64,000 nucleotides of DNA from Rhodohalobacter halophilus (GCF_001715195.1 NZ_MDWE01000022.1:1-64000), one strand, 5' to 3'. Positions 23,550 through 33,439 are shown, numbered from the stretch's first letter. Numbers and translations are program-made. Notes: generated by a model not told the origin, from the letters alone.

Positions 23550-24944
23550 TCACGATTCAAACGGTTCAAGCCTTGCAGAAAAATGTCTCAATACCGGAGG
23601 GGCTGATACAATCTTGTATCCATTCAGTTTCTCCCTTTGCTCAAATGTGTTGATAACTACCTCCGCCAAATAATCGATGTGACTCTGCGTATAAACTCTC
23701 CGTGGAATAGCAAGTCTCACCAGTTCCATCGCAGCGGGCTTCTCTGTACCATCCGGCTGTAGTCCAAACATTACACTTCCAATCTCTACGGCACGAACAC
23801 CGCCAATCAGATATAGAGCATTCGTCAAACTCCAGGCAGGATACTCCAGTGGTTTGATATTCGGAAGCATCTCCCTCGCATCAATATATACGGCATGACC
23901 GCCGGTTGGCTGAACAATTGAGATCCCTGCATCTGTCAGTTTTTCCCCGAAATAGGCTGTTGAACGAATCCGATACCTGAGGTACCCTTCATCCAATGCC
24001 TCATACAGACCTGCTGCTACCGCTTCCATATCATAACCGGCCATGCCGCCATAGGTCGGGAAACCTTCCGTTAAAATTGTGAGACTGCGACATTCTTGCG
24101 CAATCTGATCATCATTCAGAGCTAAGAATCCACCGATATTTGCCATTCCATCTTTCTTGGCACTCATTGTGCAACCGTCTGCATAGCTAAAAATTTCCCG
24201 TGCAATTTCAATGGGAGACTTGTCTGCATATCCATCTTCCCTGGTTTTGATAAACCAACTATTTTCCGCAAATCGGCAGGCATCAATAAAAAATGGAATA
24301 TCAAATTCCCTGGCAATCTCAGAGACCTCCTTGATGTTCTGCATGCTAACCGGCTGTCCGCCGCCTGAGTTGTTGGTAAGCGTGAGCATAATGACAGGTA
24401 TTCGTTCACGGCCGATTGATTCAATGGTCTCCCTTAATTTTTCAACATTCATATTCCCTTTAAAAGGGTGAATTGTGAGCGGTTGTCTGCCCTCATCAAT
24501 GACAAGGTCCAGAGCTTCAGCACCATTGTGTTCTACATGAGCACGGGTTGTATCAAAATGTGTGTTGCTGGGAATGACATCCCCTTTCCGGGCGATGGTG
24601 GTAAATAGAATATTTTCAGCCGCTCTTCCCTGGTGAGTGGGAATAACGTGCTCAAAACCGGTGATATCCCGGACTGCCGCTTCAAACTTATAGAACGATT
24701 CCGAGCCCGCATACGACTCGTCACTGCTAATCATTCCGGACCACTGGTTGGATGACATTGCTCCGGTTCCGCTATCCGTTAACAGATCAATCAATACATC
24801 TTTGGCTTTCAGCAAAAAGGGGTTATAGCCGGCTTGTTGCAGAAGCTCTTTTCTCTGTTCAAGGCTGGTAAACCGGATCGGTTCAACCGACCGGATGCGA
24901 AATGGTTCGATAATCGTATTCGGGGTAAAGTCGTTTAGCTCCAT
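23550..24944 (-). CDS. tnaA: tryptophanase / tyrosine phenol-lyase family beta-eliminating lyase
   Basis: A 464-residue fold-type I PLP enzyme. The PLP Lys lies in MSAKKDGMANIGGFLAL. Also visible are YAGSESFYKFEAAVRDITG, PTHQGRAAENILF, NTHFDTTRAH and TLTNNSGGGQPVS, all shared by tryptophanase and tyrosine phenol-lyase. Length and sequence suit tryptophanase (L-tryptophan to indole, pyruvate and ammonia), but tyrosine phenol-lyase cannot be excluded without alignment. No TnaC-like leader peptide was seen upstream. It is divergent from the acyl-CoA synthetase gene. Confidence 0.8.
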   Translation of the reverse strand: MELNDFTPNTIIEPFRIRSVEPIRFTSLEQRKELLQQAGYNPFLLKAKDVLIDLLTDSGTGAMSSNQWSGMISSDESYAGSESFYKFEAAVRDITGFEHVIPTHQGRAAENILFTTIARKGDVIPSNTHFDTTRAHVEHNGAEALDLVIDEGRQPLTIHPFKGNMNVEKLRETIESIGRERIPVIMLTLTNNSGGGQPVSMQNIKEVSEIAREFDIPFFIDACRFAENSWFIKTREDGYADKSPIEIAREIFSYADGCTMSAKKDGMANIGGFLALNDDQIAQECRSLTILTEGFPTYGGMAGYDMEAVAAGLYEALDEGYLRYRIRSTAYFGEKLTDAGISIVQPTGGHAVYIDAREMLPNIKPLEYPAWSLTNALYLIGGVRAVEIGSVMFGLQPDGTEKPAAMELVRLAIPRRVYTQSHIDYLAEVVINTFEQREKLNGYKIVSAPPVLRHFSARLEPFES

Positions 24945-25134
24945 ACTTTATATAAGTTTATTGATGAATGATGTTTCAAATAACAAATTTCTTTGAAAGT
25001 GCCGTTACTAAAAATTCATTTCCAATCAATGAATCGCATACTTAACAAAGTCTTCTAATACTGCTATCAAAATTTTGCCTTTTGTACGTACACTATCTAA
25101 TTTAAGATAAAAATATCCTAATAACTTTTTCACA

Positions 25135-27192
25135 ATGATTGAATCCTTCTTTACCCCGAAAAAAATAGCGGTTATCGGCGCATCAAGAGATCCCCATAAA
25201 CTTGGGTACGGAGTGATCCGAAATCTTCTGAAATACAATTTTAAAGGCAACATCTACCCTGTAAATCGCAGTGCAACGGAAATTCTAAATCTACCTTGTT
25301 ACCCATCTATTGATGAACTACCTGAGGGTATAGATTTAGGAGTTGTTGTGGTACCGGCTGTTCACGTACCAAAAGTCATTCAACAGTGTGGAGAGAAAAG
25401 AATCAAAACGGCGATAGTGGTGAGTGGCGGGTTCAGTGAAACAGGAGAGGATGGCCGCGAACTTGAAAAAAGACTCAAAGAGAGTGCGAATAAGTATGGG
25501 ATTCGCATTATTGGGCCGAATTGTATTGGCTCTATTGATACGCATACACCGGTTAATACCACTTTTGTGGTTGGTATGCCCGAACAAGGAGGCATTGGCT
25601 TTATATCCCAGTCCGGTGCAATGGTGGCTGCAGTAATTGACTGGGCACGAGGTGCCGGTGTTGGATTCTCCAGAATTGTCAGTCTTGGAAATCAAATGGA
25701 TGTTACCGAAACGGAAATGATTGAGCTGATTGGAAACGATCGCCAGACTGAAGTGATCACAGCCTATGCAGAAGGAATTTCTGATGGCCGTAAATTTCTC
25801 AATATTTCAGAGAAAATTTCGCGGAAGAAGCCATTTGTAATTCTGAAAGGCGGTCAAAGTGAGAAGGGTGCCGAAGCGGTCTCATCTCATACAGGTGCAC
25901 TCTCGGGCAGCAAAGAAGCCTACTCCGCAGCGTTTCGAAAGTCAGGGGTGCTGGAAGCCCGTACGATGGAAGAGATGTTTGACTGGGCTCGTGCGCTTGC
26001 ATGGCAGCCTCTTCCAAAGGGAAAACGCGTAGCCGTTCTAACAAATGCGGGTGGGCCGGCTATTCTTGCCGTTGATGCATTGGAAAAGGCCGGATTGGAG
26101 CTCGCCGATCTAACTCAAACCACTCGGGATTACCTGAAAAGCCGTCTTCCAAAAGCGGCCAGTTCCAAGAACCCTGTTGACGTATTAGCGGGTTCCGGTC
26201 CCGCAACTTATACCCTTGCACTCGAAGCACTGTTAACCGATGAAACAGTGGATGCGGTTGTAGTTATTCAGGCTCCACAAGACTGGTTTTTGCCGGCAAG
26301 CCTGGCGGAGGTTGTCGGGGAAACGGCCGGTCTTCATAAAAAGCCGGTCATTGCCTCCATTATGGGGAAAGCATCCGTTGATGAAGCTCTGAATATCCTC
26401 CATAAGCGAAGAGTACCGAATGTGGCTTTCCCCGAGCGTGCTGCATCCATTCTCTCTGCAATGGTACAAAGAAAAGATTGGCTGAATTCGGTAAGTGAAC
26501 AGCCGGGGAAATCATCTTCTCATCTGCCTCCGGATACGGATCGGCTGTTAGCTAACAACAATTTCGAGGAGTTGGTAGAAGCTTATGGAATTCACCTTCC
26601 ACCTCAGCAAACGGTTACCACTGAACAAGATTTAATTGAGGCGGCGAAGAAGGTCGGCTATCCAGTCGTTCTAAAGTTGTTATCTCCCAATCACAGTCAT
26701 AAATCGGATATCGGTGGGGTTATTACCAATATTTCAGACGAGAATGAGCTCATAAATGGCTGGAATAGATTCATTGACATCGCCAAATCAAACAATATAG
26801 AAATGAGCGGGGCTCTGGTTCAAAAAATGCTCCAAAACGGACAGGAAGTCATCATAGGTATGAAAAGAGATGAACAATTTGGTCCCATGGTTATATTCGG
26901 AACAGGGGGAACCGACGTTGAGCTGTACAAAGATGTTTACACGTCACTCGCTCCGTTAAGTGAACAGGAAGCCCGCGAAATGATCGAATCTACAATTGCA
27001 GGTAAAAAGCTAAAAGGATGGCGAAATCTGCGGCAGGCTGATATCGACTCAGTGATCAATGCCCTCATAAACATGAGCCATCTGGCCGTCAATCATCCTG
27101 AAATTACTGAGCTCGAGATCAATCCGCTCTATGTATTGAAAGATGGAGAGGGTTCGTTTGCCATTGATGTGCGTGGAGTGGACAACCGCTGA
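25135..27192 (+). CDS. ADP-forming acetate/acyl-CoA ligase, fused alpha-beta subunits
   Basis: A 685-residue protein. The N-terminal part is a CoA-binding domain (KKIAVIGASRDPHKLGYGVI), then ligase-CoA domains with IGPNCIGSID, GFISQSGAM and SSHTGALSGSKEAY, the last being the region of the phospho-histidine. The C-terminal part (from about residue 460) is an ATP-grasp domain with GYPVVLKLLSPNHSHKSDIGG and LEINPL. It interconverts acyl-CoA, ADP and phosphate with free acid, CoA and ATP. The fused order alpha then beta is one common bacterial layout. Substrate not determined. Confidence 0.88.
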   Translation: MIESFFTPKKIAVIGASRDPHKLGYGVIRNLLKYNFKGNIYPVNRSATEILNLPCYPSIDELPEGIDLGVVVVPAVHVPKVIQQCGEKRIKTAIVVSGGFSETGEDGRELEKRLKESANKYGIRIIGPNCIGSIDTHTPVNTTFVVGMPEQGGIGFISQSGAMVAAVIDWARGAGVGFSRIVSLGNQMDVTETEMIELIGNDRQTEVITAYAEGISDGRKFLNISEKISRKKPFVILKGGQSEKGAEAVSSHTGALSGSKEAYSAAFRKSGVLEARTMEEMFDWARALAWQPLPKGKRVAVLTNAGGPAILAVDALEKAGLELADLTQTTRDYLKSRLPKAASSKNPVDVLAGSGPATYTLALEALLTDETVDAVVVIQAPQDWFLPASLAEVVGETAGLHKKPVIASIMGKASVDEALNILHKRRVPNVAFPERAASILSAMVQRKDWLNSVSEQPGKSSSHLPPDTDRLLANNNFEELVEAYGIHLPPQQTVTTEQDLIEAAKKVGYPVVLKLLSPNHSHKSDIGGVITNISDENELINGWNRFIDIAKSNNIEMSGALVQKMLQNGQEVIIGMKRDEQFGPMVIFGTGGTDVELYKDVYTSLAPLSEQEAREMIESTIAGKKLKGWRNLRQADIDSVINALINMSHLAVNHPEITELEINPLYVLKDGEGSFAIDVRGVDNR

Positions 27193-27203
27193 AAGGTGTG
27201 TTT

Positions 27204-27839
27204 TTAAAATTCCCCTCTTCGGTCCTTCAGCTCTTTGTAGAGCATTTCACGAGCCCGAAAAATATGCGCTTTGACGGTTCCCAAAGGCAGATCAAGCTGT
27301 TCGGATATTTCATCATAGCTGAGCTCCTCAAAATGACGGAGTTTTATAACAACCCGGTACTTTTCCGGCAGATCTTCAATCGCTTCATGGATAATATCAC
27401 TACGCTGCTTTCGGATGATCTTTTGATCTGATGATGCGTGCTCATCCTCCAACTGAATATTCATCTCACCGTCTTTGGTTTTCACCGGCTCATTAATAGA
27501 TGTCGTCTGCAGCTTTTTTTTTCGCAGATAATCGATGGCGTGATTTGTGGTAATACGATAGAGCCAGGTAGAAAATGCGTAATTGGTATTGTATAACTCA
27601 AGATTATCGAACGCTTTGATGAAAGCTTCCTGAACTAAGTCGCGCACTTGCTCTTTGTCTTTCACCATTTTCAACACATGAAAATAGAGCGGTGTCTCAT
27701 ACTTTTCGGTGAGTGTTCGAAATGCCACTTGATCGCCGGAAACGGCTCTCAATACCAGCTTATCGTCTTCTAAACTGCTGGCAGATGCGTTTTCCCTGGT
27801 TGACAGTTGCTGGTTGTTATTCTTCGTTTCGTCCGGCAT
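27204..27839 (-). CDS. ECF-type RNA polymerase sigma factor
   Basis: A 211-residue sigma-70 family protein. Region 2 is at YETPLYFHVLKMVKDKEQVRDLVQEAFIKAFDN with YAFSTWLYRITTNHAIDYLRKKK. Region 4 is LPEKYRVVIKLRHFEELSYDEISEQLDLPLGTVKAHIFRAREML. About 25 extra polar residues precede region 2. No anti-sigma gene is next to it, so how it is controlled is unknown. It is divergent from the small outer-membrane barrel gene (27969). Convergent with the acyl-CoA ligase gene, 11 bases apart. Confidence 0.92.
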   Translation of the reverse strand: MPDETKNNNQQLSTRENASASSLEDDKLVLRAVSGDQVAFRTLTEKYETPLYFHVLKMVKDKEQVRDLVQEAFIKAFDNLELYNTNYAFSTWLYRITTNHAIDYLRKKKLQTTSINEPVKTKDGEMNIQLEDEHASSDQKIIRKQRSDIIHEAIEDLPEKYRVVIKLRHFEELSYDEISEQLDLPLGTVKAHIFRAREMLYKELKDRRGEF

Positions 27840-27968
27840 CTAAAATTATTTCAAAAAAATGAGGTCGATGGATGACAGTTTATATCAATTCATTACGCAT
27901 AACAATAATAGAGACTCAATCTACAGAAGAATAAGTCTAACCGAAAAAATAAACATAACATTACCACA

Positions 27969-28496
27969 ATGAAAAAATTACTTACAGCATTATTCGTAAT
28001 AGCACTCGCTTTTGGATTTCACTCGACAGCAACTGCGCAGGTACAGGAAGGAGATTTTAAACTTGGAGCCGGTTTAAGCTTTGGCTCAGGCGTTGGCTTT
28101 GGAGGTTTAGATAATGACTTAGGTATTAGAGTGGACGGATACTACTCCTTTACCGATGAAATTCGGGGGGGTGGTGATTTTACTTTTTATCTACCGAAAA
28201 GCGAAGGTGGAGTAGACGTAACCGTTTGGGAGCTTAATTTGAACGGAAACTATGTTTTTTATAATGAAACTGACTTAGTGGCTTATGGTTTAGCCGGTAT
28301 TAACATTACAGGACTGAATATTAGCGGAGATGGTGGATTTGACGATAGTGACACAGAAATCGGTTTAAATTTAGGAGCCGGCCTAGAGTATGACCTAGAT
28401 TTTGCAGATCTGTTTGCTGAAGCGAAATTAGGAAATCTTGGAGGAAATGCCGATCAGTTTGTGCTTTCTGCAGGTTTGCGATTTCCAATTAACTAA
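27969..28496 (+). CDS. small outer-membrane beta-barrel protein
   Basis: A 175-residue protein with signal peptide (cleavage near TATAQV). The mature part alternates glycine/aromatic and polar residues in about eight strands: FKLGAGLSFG, IRVDGYYSFTDEIRGGGDF, YVFYNETDLVAYGLAGI, GLNLGAGLEYDLDFADLF and FVLSAGLRFPIN. This is the outer-membrane protein beta-barrel (OmpA/OmpX-like) pattern. No ligand is known. A strong intrinsic terminator follows 23 bases after the stop. Confidence 0.85.
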   Translation: MKKLLTALFVIALAFGFHSTATAQVQEGDFKLGAGLSFGSGVGFGGLDNDLGIRVDGYYSFTDEIRGGGDFTFYLPKSEGGVDVTVWELNLNGNYVFYNETDLVAYGLAGINITGLNISGDGGFDDSDTEIGLNLGAGLEYDLDFADLFAEAKLGNLGGNADQFVLSAGLRFPIN

Positions 28497-28519
28497 CGGT
28501 CTTTAATCAAGGCAGAGTC

Positions 28520-28553
28520 GGGCGTTTATCGAGCAGGTAAACGCCCTTTTTTT
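28520..28553 (+). terminator. intrinsic terminator of the outer-membrane barrel gene
   Basis: GGGCGTTTA pairs with TAAACGCCC around a 9-base loop, followed by seven T. The T-run reaches the stop codon of the ppx/gppA gene on the other strand. Confidence 0.9.
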
Positions 28554-29469
28554 ATATTAATATTCCGTGCCGGATTCCACCTGTGGAAACAGTAAGTTCA
28601 TCAAATCCATAGATACTCATAAATTCCTCCAGGATTATCAATCCGCCGGTTATCACATCTCCTCGACCGGTTAGAAATGGTGCGTACTTCGTTTCAATGT
28701 CTTCGGCAATCATCTTTGAAAATTCCTGAATGAAACTTGAAATCTGACCTCTCTTTACCTTGAAACCGTTTACCCTATCTGCATCATAAAAATCCAACGT
28801 TAACAAAATCGCTGCAATGGATGTAACGGTGCCTGCTACTCCAACCAATTGATAGGATTTAAGCTCCTGATGGTTCTCCTTTATCAACTTCCGGGCTGCG
28901 GTTCGGGCTTCCATCACTTCCACTTCCAACGGCGGATTTTGTTTCAAATATCGCTCAGAGAATCGGACACTTCCCATGTCAAGAGAGAGTCCCCTTTCAA
29001 ATTTCTCCCCACTTCCAATTGCGATTTCAGTACTTCCGCCGCCGATGTCTAACACAGCAAAACGGTGACTCCGATCTTTCAATACCGAGATAGCTCCCTT
29101 ATAGGTTGTTTCAGCCTCTGCATCACCGCTAAGCAGTCTTACCCGCCAGCCTGTCGCTTCCATAATCTCATTCAAAAACTGATCCCGGTTTAAGGAATCA
29201 CGAACGGCACTGGTAGCAGTAACCATGGTGTGGTCTACAGATGAAGGATAGTTTTTTTCAAGATAATGGCGATAGTCGGACAAAACATTCAGAACACGAT
29301 TTCTGCTATCCGGATGAAGTTTACGATCTTGATCCACTCCTCTGCCAAGACGCGGTATCTCCTGTTTTTCTTCCAAAATTTTAAGCTTTCCTTCAGAAAT
29401 CTCAGCCACCAGTAAAAGTACTGAGTTTGTTCCGATATCTATGGAAGCCCTTACTTTTCTCGATTCCAT
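28552..29469 (-). CDS. Ppx/GppA phosphatase (exopolyphosphatase/pppGpp phosphohydrolase)
   Basis: A 305-residue ASKHA-fold phosphatase. It starts RASIDIGTNSVLLLVAEI, has TATSAVRDSLNRDQFL, VLDIGGGSTEIAIG and GVAGTVTSIAAILL, ending GGLIILEEFMSIYG. These match the Ppx/GppA phosphate-binding and catalytic segments. It hydrolyses polyphosphate or pppGpp; the sequence does not decide which. The ATG at 29469 is preferred over one at 29511, because the longer reading overlaps prmA and adds a non-conserved N-terminus. Confidence 0.88.
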   Translation of the reverse strand: MESRKVRASIDIGTNSVLLLVAEISEGKLKILEEKQEIPRLGRGVDQDRKLHPDSRNRVLNVLSDYRHYLEKNYPSSVDHTMVTATSAVRDSLNRDQFLNEIMEATGWRVRLLSGDAEAETTYKGAISVLKDRSHRFAVLDIGGGSTEIAIGSGEKFERGLSLDMGSVRFSERYLKQNPPLEVEVMEARTAARKLIKENHQELKSYQLVGVAGTVTSIAAILLTLDFYDADRVNGFKVKRGQISSFIQEFSKMIAEDIETKYAPFLTGRGDVITGGLIILEEFMSIYGFDELTVSTGGIRHGILI

Positions 29470-29474
29470 TTCCG

Positions 29475-30317
29475 TCACGATTCGCTTTTTGTAAGATGAA
29501 ATAAAATCCACTCATCTTCTCCTGTAATTTTCACAATCTCAACAGGTTGAACATTCAGTGCATTAGTAACAACCTCTTCATCGGTGTCGAGTAACCCGGT
29601 CAGAAAGATTGTACCCCCAGGATTTGTCTTCTTTACAAGAAACGGAATGATTTCCAGAATTACGTTGCGATTGATATTTGCCAGTGTGATATCAAATTGC
29701 TCACGCTCCGATACGGTCTCTACGCTGCCATGGCGAATATCCACTTTCTCATTTACCTCGTTGATCAATGCATTCTCTTTTGCATTAATTTCACTCCAGC
29801 TATCCACATCAAATCCAACGGCATACGTAGCTCCAAGTTTGATTGCTGCAATTGCCAGGATTCCGGTTCCGGTTCCGGCATCGAGTACAAATTTATCTTT
29901 AAAATTGATGGAGCTAAATCGATTCAGCATCAAACGCGTTGTGGCGTGATACCCGGTTCCAAACGCCATTTTCGGATCAATTTCCAACAGCGTCTGACCT
30001 TTTGAGGGAGAAACTGTAGACCAGGTTGGCCTCACCAAAAACTTCCCGATTACCTGAGGTTGGATTGTCTGCTCCCACTGCTCATTCCAGTTTCTATCCT
30101 CCACATCCTCGGTTTCGATAAACTCCGCATCCGGATAAATTCCGATTAACTGCTCTATCTTCTCCCTGTTAGAGTCGTTATAGCGAGGCTTTTGCACATA
30201 AGCAATCAGACGATCATCAAACTGTTCAAAACCGTAAAAGTCCATCTCCATCAGCTCCGCAATCAGCGGTTCCTGATAGCGGTCATCTATTTTAAACACC
30301 AGTTTGATGTAATCCAT
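29475..30317 (-). CDS. prmA: ribosomal protein L11 methyltransferase
   Basis: A 280-residue SAM-dependent methyltransferase. An N-terminal recognition domain is followed by WEQTIQPQVIGKFLVRPTW, IDPKMAFGTGYHATTRLML, VLDAGTGTGILAIAAIKLGA and ITLANINRNVILEII. These are PrmA signatures. It trimethylates L11 in the cytoplasm. Its stop lies 5 bases before the ppx/gppA start on the same strand. Confidence 0.94.
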   Translation of the reverse strand: MDYIKLVFKIDDRYQEPLIAELMEMDFYGFEQFDDRLIAYVQKPRYNDSNREKIEQLIGIYPDAEFIETEDVEDRNWNEQWEQTIQPQVIGKFLVRPTWSTVSPSKGQTLLEIDPKMAFGTGYHATTRLMLNRFSSINFKDKFVLDAGTGTGILAIAAIKLGATYAVGFDVDSWSEINAKENALINEVNEKVDIRHGSVETVSEREQFDITLANINRNVILEIIPFLVKKTNPGGTIFLTGLLDTDEEVVTNALNVQPVEIVKITGEDEWILFHLTKSES

Positions 30318-30381
30318 GGTCGTTGTTTTGTTTTTTATGATCCGAAGAAAGAGAGGTTTTTTAAAGAAGAATCTTTCTCTA

Positions 30382-30876
30382 TCAAACTTTTACTTTACTC
30401 TCCTGTTTAGGGTCGAGGTCGTGAAGAGAAGATACGGTGGCCTGTATGGTTTTGTACCACTCATTTCCATACTTGTCATTAATTTCATAAAAGTCGGAAA
30501 AGTCAGGCTTTCGAACTTTCATTTTCCACTCTTGGTTTTTCGCTTTAAAGACCGGGTCGATATGCAGAAGCTGGTGATAGAGCAACATCATTTTTGTATC
30601 CTTATCGAGCATATCCCATAAGTCTCCTGAGATTTCAATCAGATAGTCGTTGCCGGAGTAGTGCTTTACTTCCCGAGTCGCCTTCATACACTTTGCGGCA
30701 CGTGTCTTACTGATGTTCGGATAAACCAATAGATATCCTATTTGGGACGGTCCCAATTCAATTTTGTGTGTTTCGATCACCTCTTTAGCAATCTCCTCAA
30801 TTTCAGGAGCTTCCATTAACTGTTTATCAGTCAGTTTGATTTCGCCTTCAGGTTTTAAAAAATCGTTATCGGCCAT
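30382..30876 (-). CDS. putative metallopeptidase-like protein with altered HExxH
   Basis: A 164-residue protein that resembles the putative phage-type metallopeptidase domain: GPSQIGYLLVYPNISKTRAAKCMKATREVKHYSGNDYLIEI, then LWDMLDKDTKMMLLYHQLLHI and SDFYEINDKYG. In relatives the core is H-E-x-x-H; here it is HQLLH (about residues 101-105), with Gln in place of the catalytic Glu. The protein may bind a metal but should be a poor protease. It is alone between terminators and may be a substrate-binding or regulatory relic. Confidence 0.6.
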   Translation of the reverse strand: MADNDFLKPEGEIKLTDKQLMEAPEIEEIAKEVIETHKIELGPSQIGYLLVYPNISKTRAAKCMKATREVKHYSGNDYLIEISGDLWDMLDKDTKMMLLYHQLLHIDPVFKAKNQEWKMKVRKPDFSDFYEINDKYGNEWYKTIQATVSSLHDLDPKQESKVKV

Positions 30877-30973
30877 ACGTCAAATAGATCGTTTAAAATT
30901 AAAAATATCTCGTTCTGTTATTTGGATGCCGAAGATATCAAAAGATCAAAAGAGTAGCGAACATTCCGAATAT

Positions 30974-31010
30974 TAAAAAAGGCCGTAAACGCTATCAACG
31001 CTTACGGCCT
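30974..31010 (-). terminator. intrinsic terminator of the lipoprotein gene
   Basis: AGGCCGTAA (30980-30988) pairs with TTACGGCCT (31002-31010). Read on the minus strand the hairpin is followed by a run of six or seven T. It lies 28 bases after the stop of the lipoprotein gene. Confidence 0.85.
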
Positions 31011-31037
31011 ACTTTTAGGTGTTCACTCTAATGCCCG

Positions 31038-31844
31038 TTAGTACCCAAGTTCACTGCAACTTGTTGTTACAAAGCTGTCGTTCCAGCAAGTGCGCTCTCC
31101 ATTTTCGTCGAAATAGCCGGTTAAACTTTCTGAGTTCCAATACACTGTCGTTAAACCGCTGCCATACATATTGTTTGACTCAACAGTGTTGTTTGGGCCA
31201 TTTTTAACATAGGATAACGTAACCTGTTCATTTGCCCCGTCTTCTGTAAACGTCAATTCCATCCAATAGTCATCGTCCGAATCGTAATTCCATTCATAAT
31301 AGATAACCGGAGTGGTTTGAGAAGTTTCGGGATCGTAGTACGCCCACTCCCCATTGTCATTATCAGCAGAAGTAAAACCCGACATAAGTCTCACATTATC
31401 ATAATTTTCACCCGTTTCAGGATCGCTTCCGTCTAAATACATATTCCACTCAGAACCGGCATTGGTTTGCTCCAATGTGTATCGAATGGTTATGGTATCA
31501 TACGTGTATTCCCAAACCCACATTCCATTTTCATAATTGGCGTCATCGGTAGACTCAATCATTTGATAGTAGAATCCACCTAAATTCAGATAACTCTGTA
31601 AAGCAGAATTTGCTGATGCTGAGTAGTTATCAGCCGAATTAAAAGTGTAATACTCTTCTGAAGTGCCTGCATCAGCACTTTCAAAGTAGGATCGATCGAC
31701 TGTAATCTCCTCCACTTCAGGAATTTCCGGCGGATCAGATTCATCCGGGCCAGTTGAGGTGTCATCCGAACAAGCAGTTGCCAACAAAAAGGCAACTGTA
31801 CTGATGGCTAACAGTTGTATTAATCTATTTGTGAACTTCATCAT
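31038..31844 (-). CDS. acidic lipoprotein, unknown function
   Basis: A 268-residue protein with a lipoprotein signal (FLLATACSDD, lipobox LATAC). The acidic linker DDTSTGPDESDPPEIPEVEE is followed by a domain rich in Tyr, Trp, Asp and Asn (YEWNYDSDDDYWMELTF, GEWAYYDPE). No catalytic motif is visible. The repeated aromatic-polar strands suggest a beta-rich outer-membrane or periplasmic surface domain. No family recognised. Transcribed alone with its own terminator. Confidence 0.65.
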   Translation of the reverse strand: MMKFTNRLIQLLAISTVAFLLATACSDDTSTGPDESDPPEIPEVEEITVDRSYFESADAGTSEEYYTFNSADNYSASANSALQSYLNLGGFYYQMIESTDDANYENGMWVWEYTYDTITIRYTLEQTNAGSEWNMYLDGSDPETGENYDNVRLMSGFTSADNDNGEWAYYDPETSQTTPVIYYEWNYDSDDDYWMELTFTEDGANEQVTLSYVKNGPNNTVESNNMYGSGLTTVYWNSESLTGYFDENGERTCWNDSFVTTSCSELGY

Positions 31845-32111
31845 CTACTGAGTTAATTTTTACTTAAAGATTGTCTTCTGTTTTTATATGCGAAAGACAG
31901 TTCCGGAAGGTGTCATATATTATTGAATTTTTATTTTTAATCGGTTCCACCCTTTTCCCCGGCTTTCATATTGGTTTATCCATTAAGTTCATATATACTT
32001 AACGGTTAGCCACTATCTTTAGAATGCTTGTTTTAACTATCTGCCACATCATGCAAGAGAAAATCAACGTTCAGAAAATTTTATAGACTCACACTAAACT
32101 TCGGGGACTTT

Positions 32112-33383
32112 ATGAAAATAGTATCATCAGAAGAGGCTGTTAAACAGATTCAATCAAAGAGTAACGTTTATATTCACACAGCTGCAGCAGCGCCTTTAAA
32201 ACTAATTCAGGCGATGACTGATCGTCACGAAGAGCTGAGAGAGGTAAACATTTATCATTTACACACCGAGGGACCGGCACCGTACGTGCAGCCGGAGTAC
32301 AAAAACTCATTCAACACGAAAGCTTTCTTTGTAGGATCTAATGTCAGAAAGGCAATCATTGAGGGGTATGCAGATTACATCCCAATCTTTTTAAGTGAAG
32401 TTCCACATCTCTTTAATCGGGGCATTATTCAGCTGAATGTGGCCATGATCTCGGTAAGCCCGCCCGACAAACACGGTTTCTGCTCTCTCGGGGTTTCTGT
32501 TGATGCTTCGCGGGCGGCCGTTAACAATGCTAAAACTGTCATTGCTCAGATCAACCCGAATATGCCAAGAACGCATGGAGACGGTATTATCCATGAAAGT
32601 GAAATAGATTTTGGCTCAGAAGTAAAGGATTCACTGCCCGAACACCAGCCTGCTGATTTAACTGATATTGAACTTCAGATAGGAAAGAACTGTGCAGAAC
32701 TGATTGAGGATGGTGCCGTTTTGCAGATGGGAATCGGTAGTATTCCTGATGCAGTTCTCGCATCACTCAAAAATCATAAAAATTTGGGTGTTCACACCGA
32801 AATGTTTTCCGATGGTTTGATCGACCTGGTTGAATCGGGCGTGATTAATAACAGTAAAAAGAAAATTCATCCAAATCGTATCGTTTCATCATTTGCAGTG
32901 GGAACGCGTAAACTGTACGATTTTATGGATGATAACCCAAACCTGGCTATGCTCGACTGTGCCTACGTAAACGATACGGCCGTTATCCGAAGAAACCATA
33001 AAGTAACCGCAGTAAACAGTGCAATTGAAGTGGATTTGACCGGACAAGTATGCGCAGATTCAATCGGTACGATACAGTACTCCGGTGTGGGCGGACAGAT
33101 GGATTTTATCCGCGGAGCATCTCTTTCAAAAGGCGGGAAACCAATTATCGCCCTCCCGTCAACAACCCGAAAGGGAATCTCCAGAATTGTACCCTTTTTA
33201 AAAGAGGGTGCCGGTGTCGTTACCACCCGTGCTCACGTACACTATGTTGTAACGGAATTTGGTGCGGCAGACCTATATGGCAAAGGCTTAAAGGAACGTG
33301 CCATAGAGTTAATTAAGGTTGCACACCCTGACCACAGAGAGGAGTTGAACAAGCGTGCGCACGAGAGGTTCAAGTCGCTATAA
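32112..33383 (+). CDS. acetyl-CoA hydrolase/transferase family CoA-transferase
   Basis: A 423-residue class I CoA-transferase of the 4-hydroxybutyrate/succinyl/acetate type. It has VNIYHLHTEGPAPYV, VSPPDKHGFCSLGVSVD, LQMGIGSIPDAVL and VHTEMFSDG, in which the Glu is the catalytic nucleophile, and QVCADSIGTIQYSGVGGQMDFIRGA. It moves CoA between short-chain acids such as acetate, succinate, propionate or 4-hydroxybutyrate. Another acyl-CoA enzyme is at 25135. It precedes the AAA-like gene by 56 bases. Confidence 0.87.
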   Translation: MKIVSSEEAVKQIQSKSNVYIHTAAAAPLKLIQAMTDRHEELREVNIYHLHTEGPAPYVQPEYKNSFNTKAFFVGSNVRKAIIEGYADYIPIFLSEVPHLFNRGIIQLNVAMISVSPPDKHGFCSLGVSVDASRAAVNNAKTVIAQINPNMPRTHGDGIIHESEIDFGSEVKDSLPEHQPADLTDIELQIGKNCAELIEDGAVLQMGIGSIPDAVLASLKNHKNLGVHTEMFSDGLIDLVESGVINNSKKKIHPNRIVSSFAVGTRKLYDFMDDNPNLAMLDCAYVNDTAVIRRNHKVTAVNSAIEVDLTGQVCADSIGTIQYSGVGGQMDFIRGASLSKGGKPIIALPSTTRKGISRIVPFLKEGAGVVTTRAHVHYVVTEFGAADLYGKGLKERAIELIKVAHPDHREELNKRAHERFKSL

Positions 33384-33439
33384 TTCACTATATTGGTTAA
33401 CGGTAAACGAATTTTAAAAACTTTAATCTCTATAGAACC

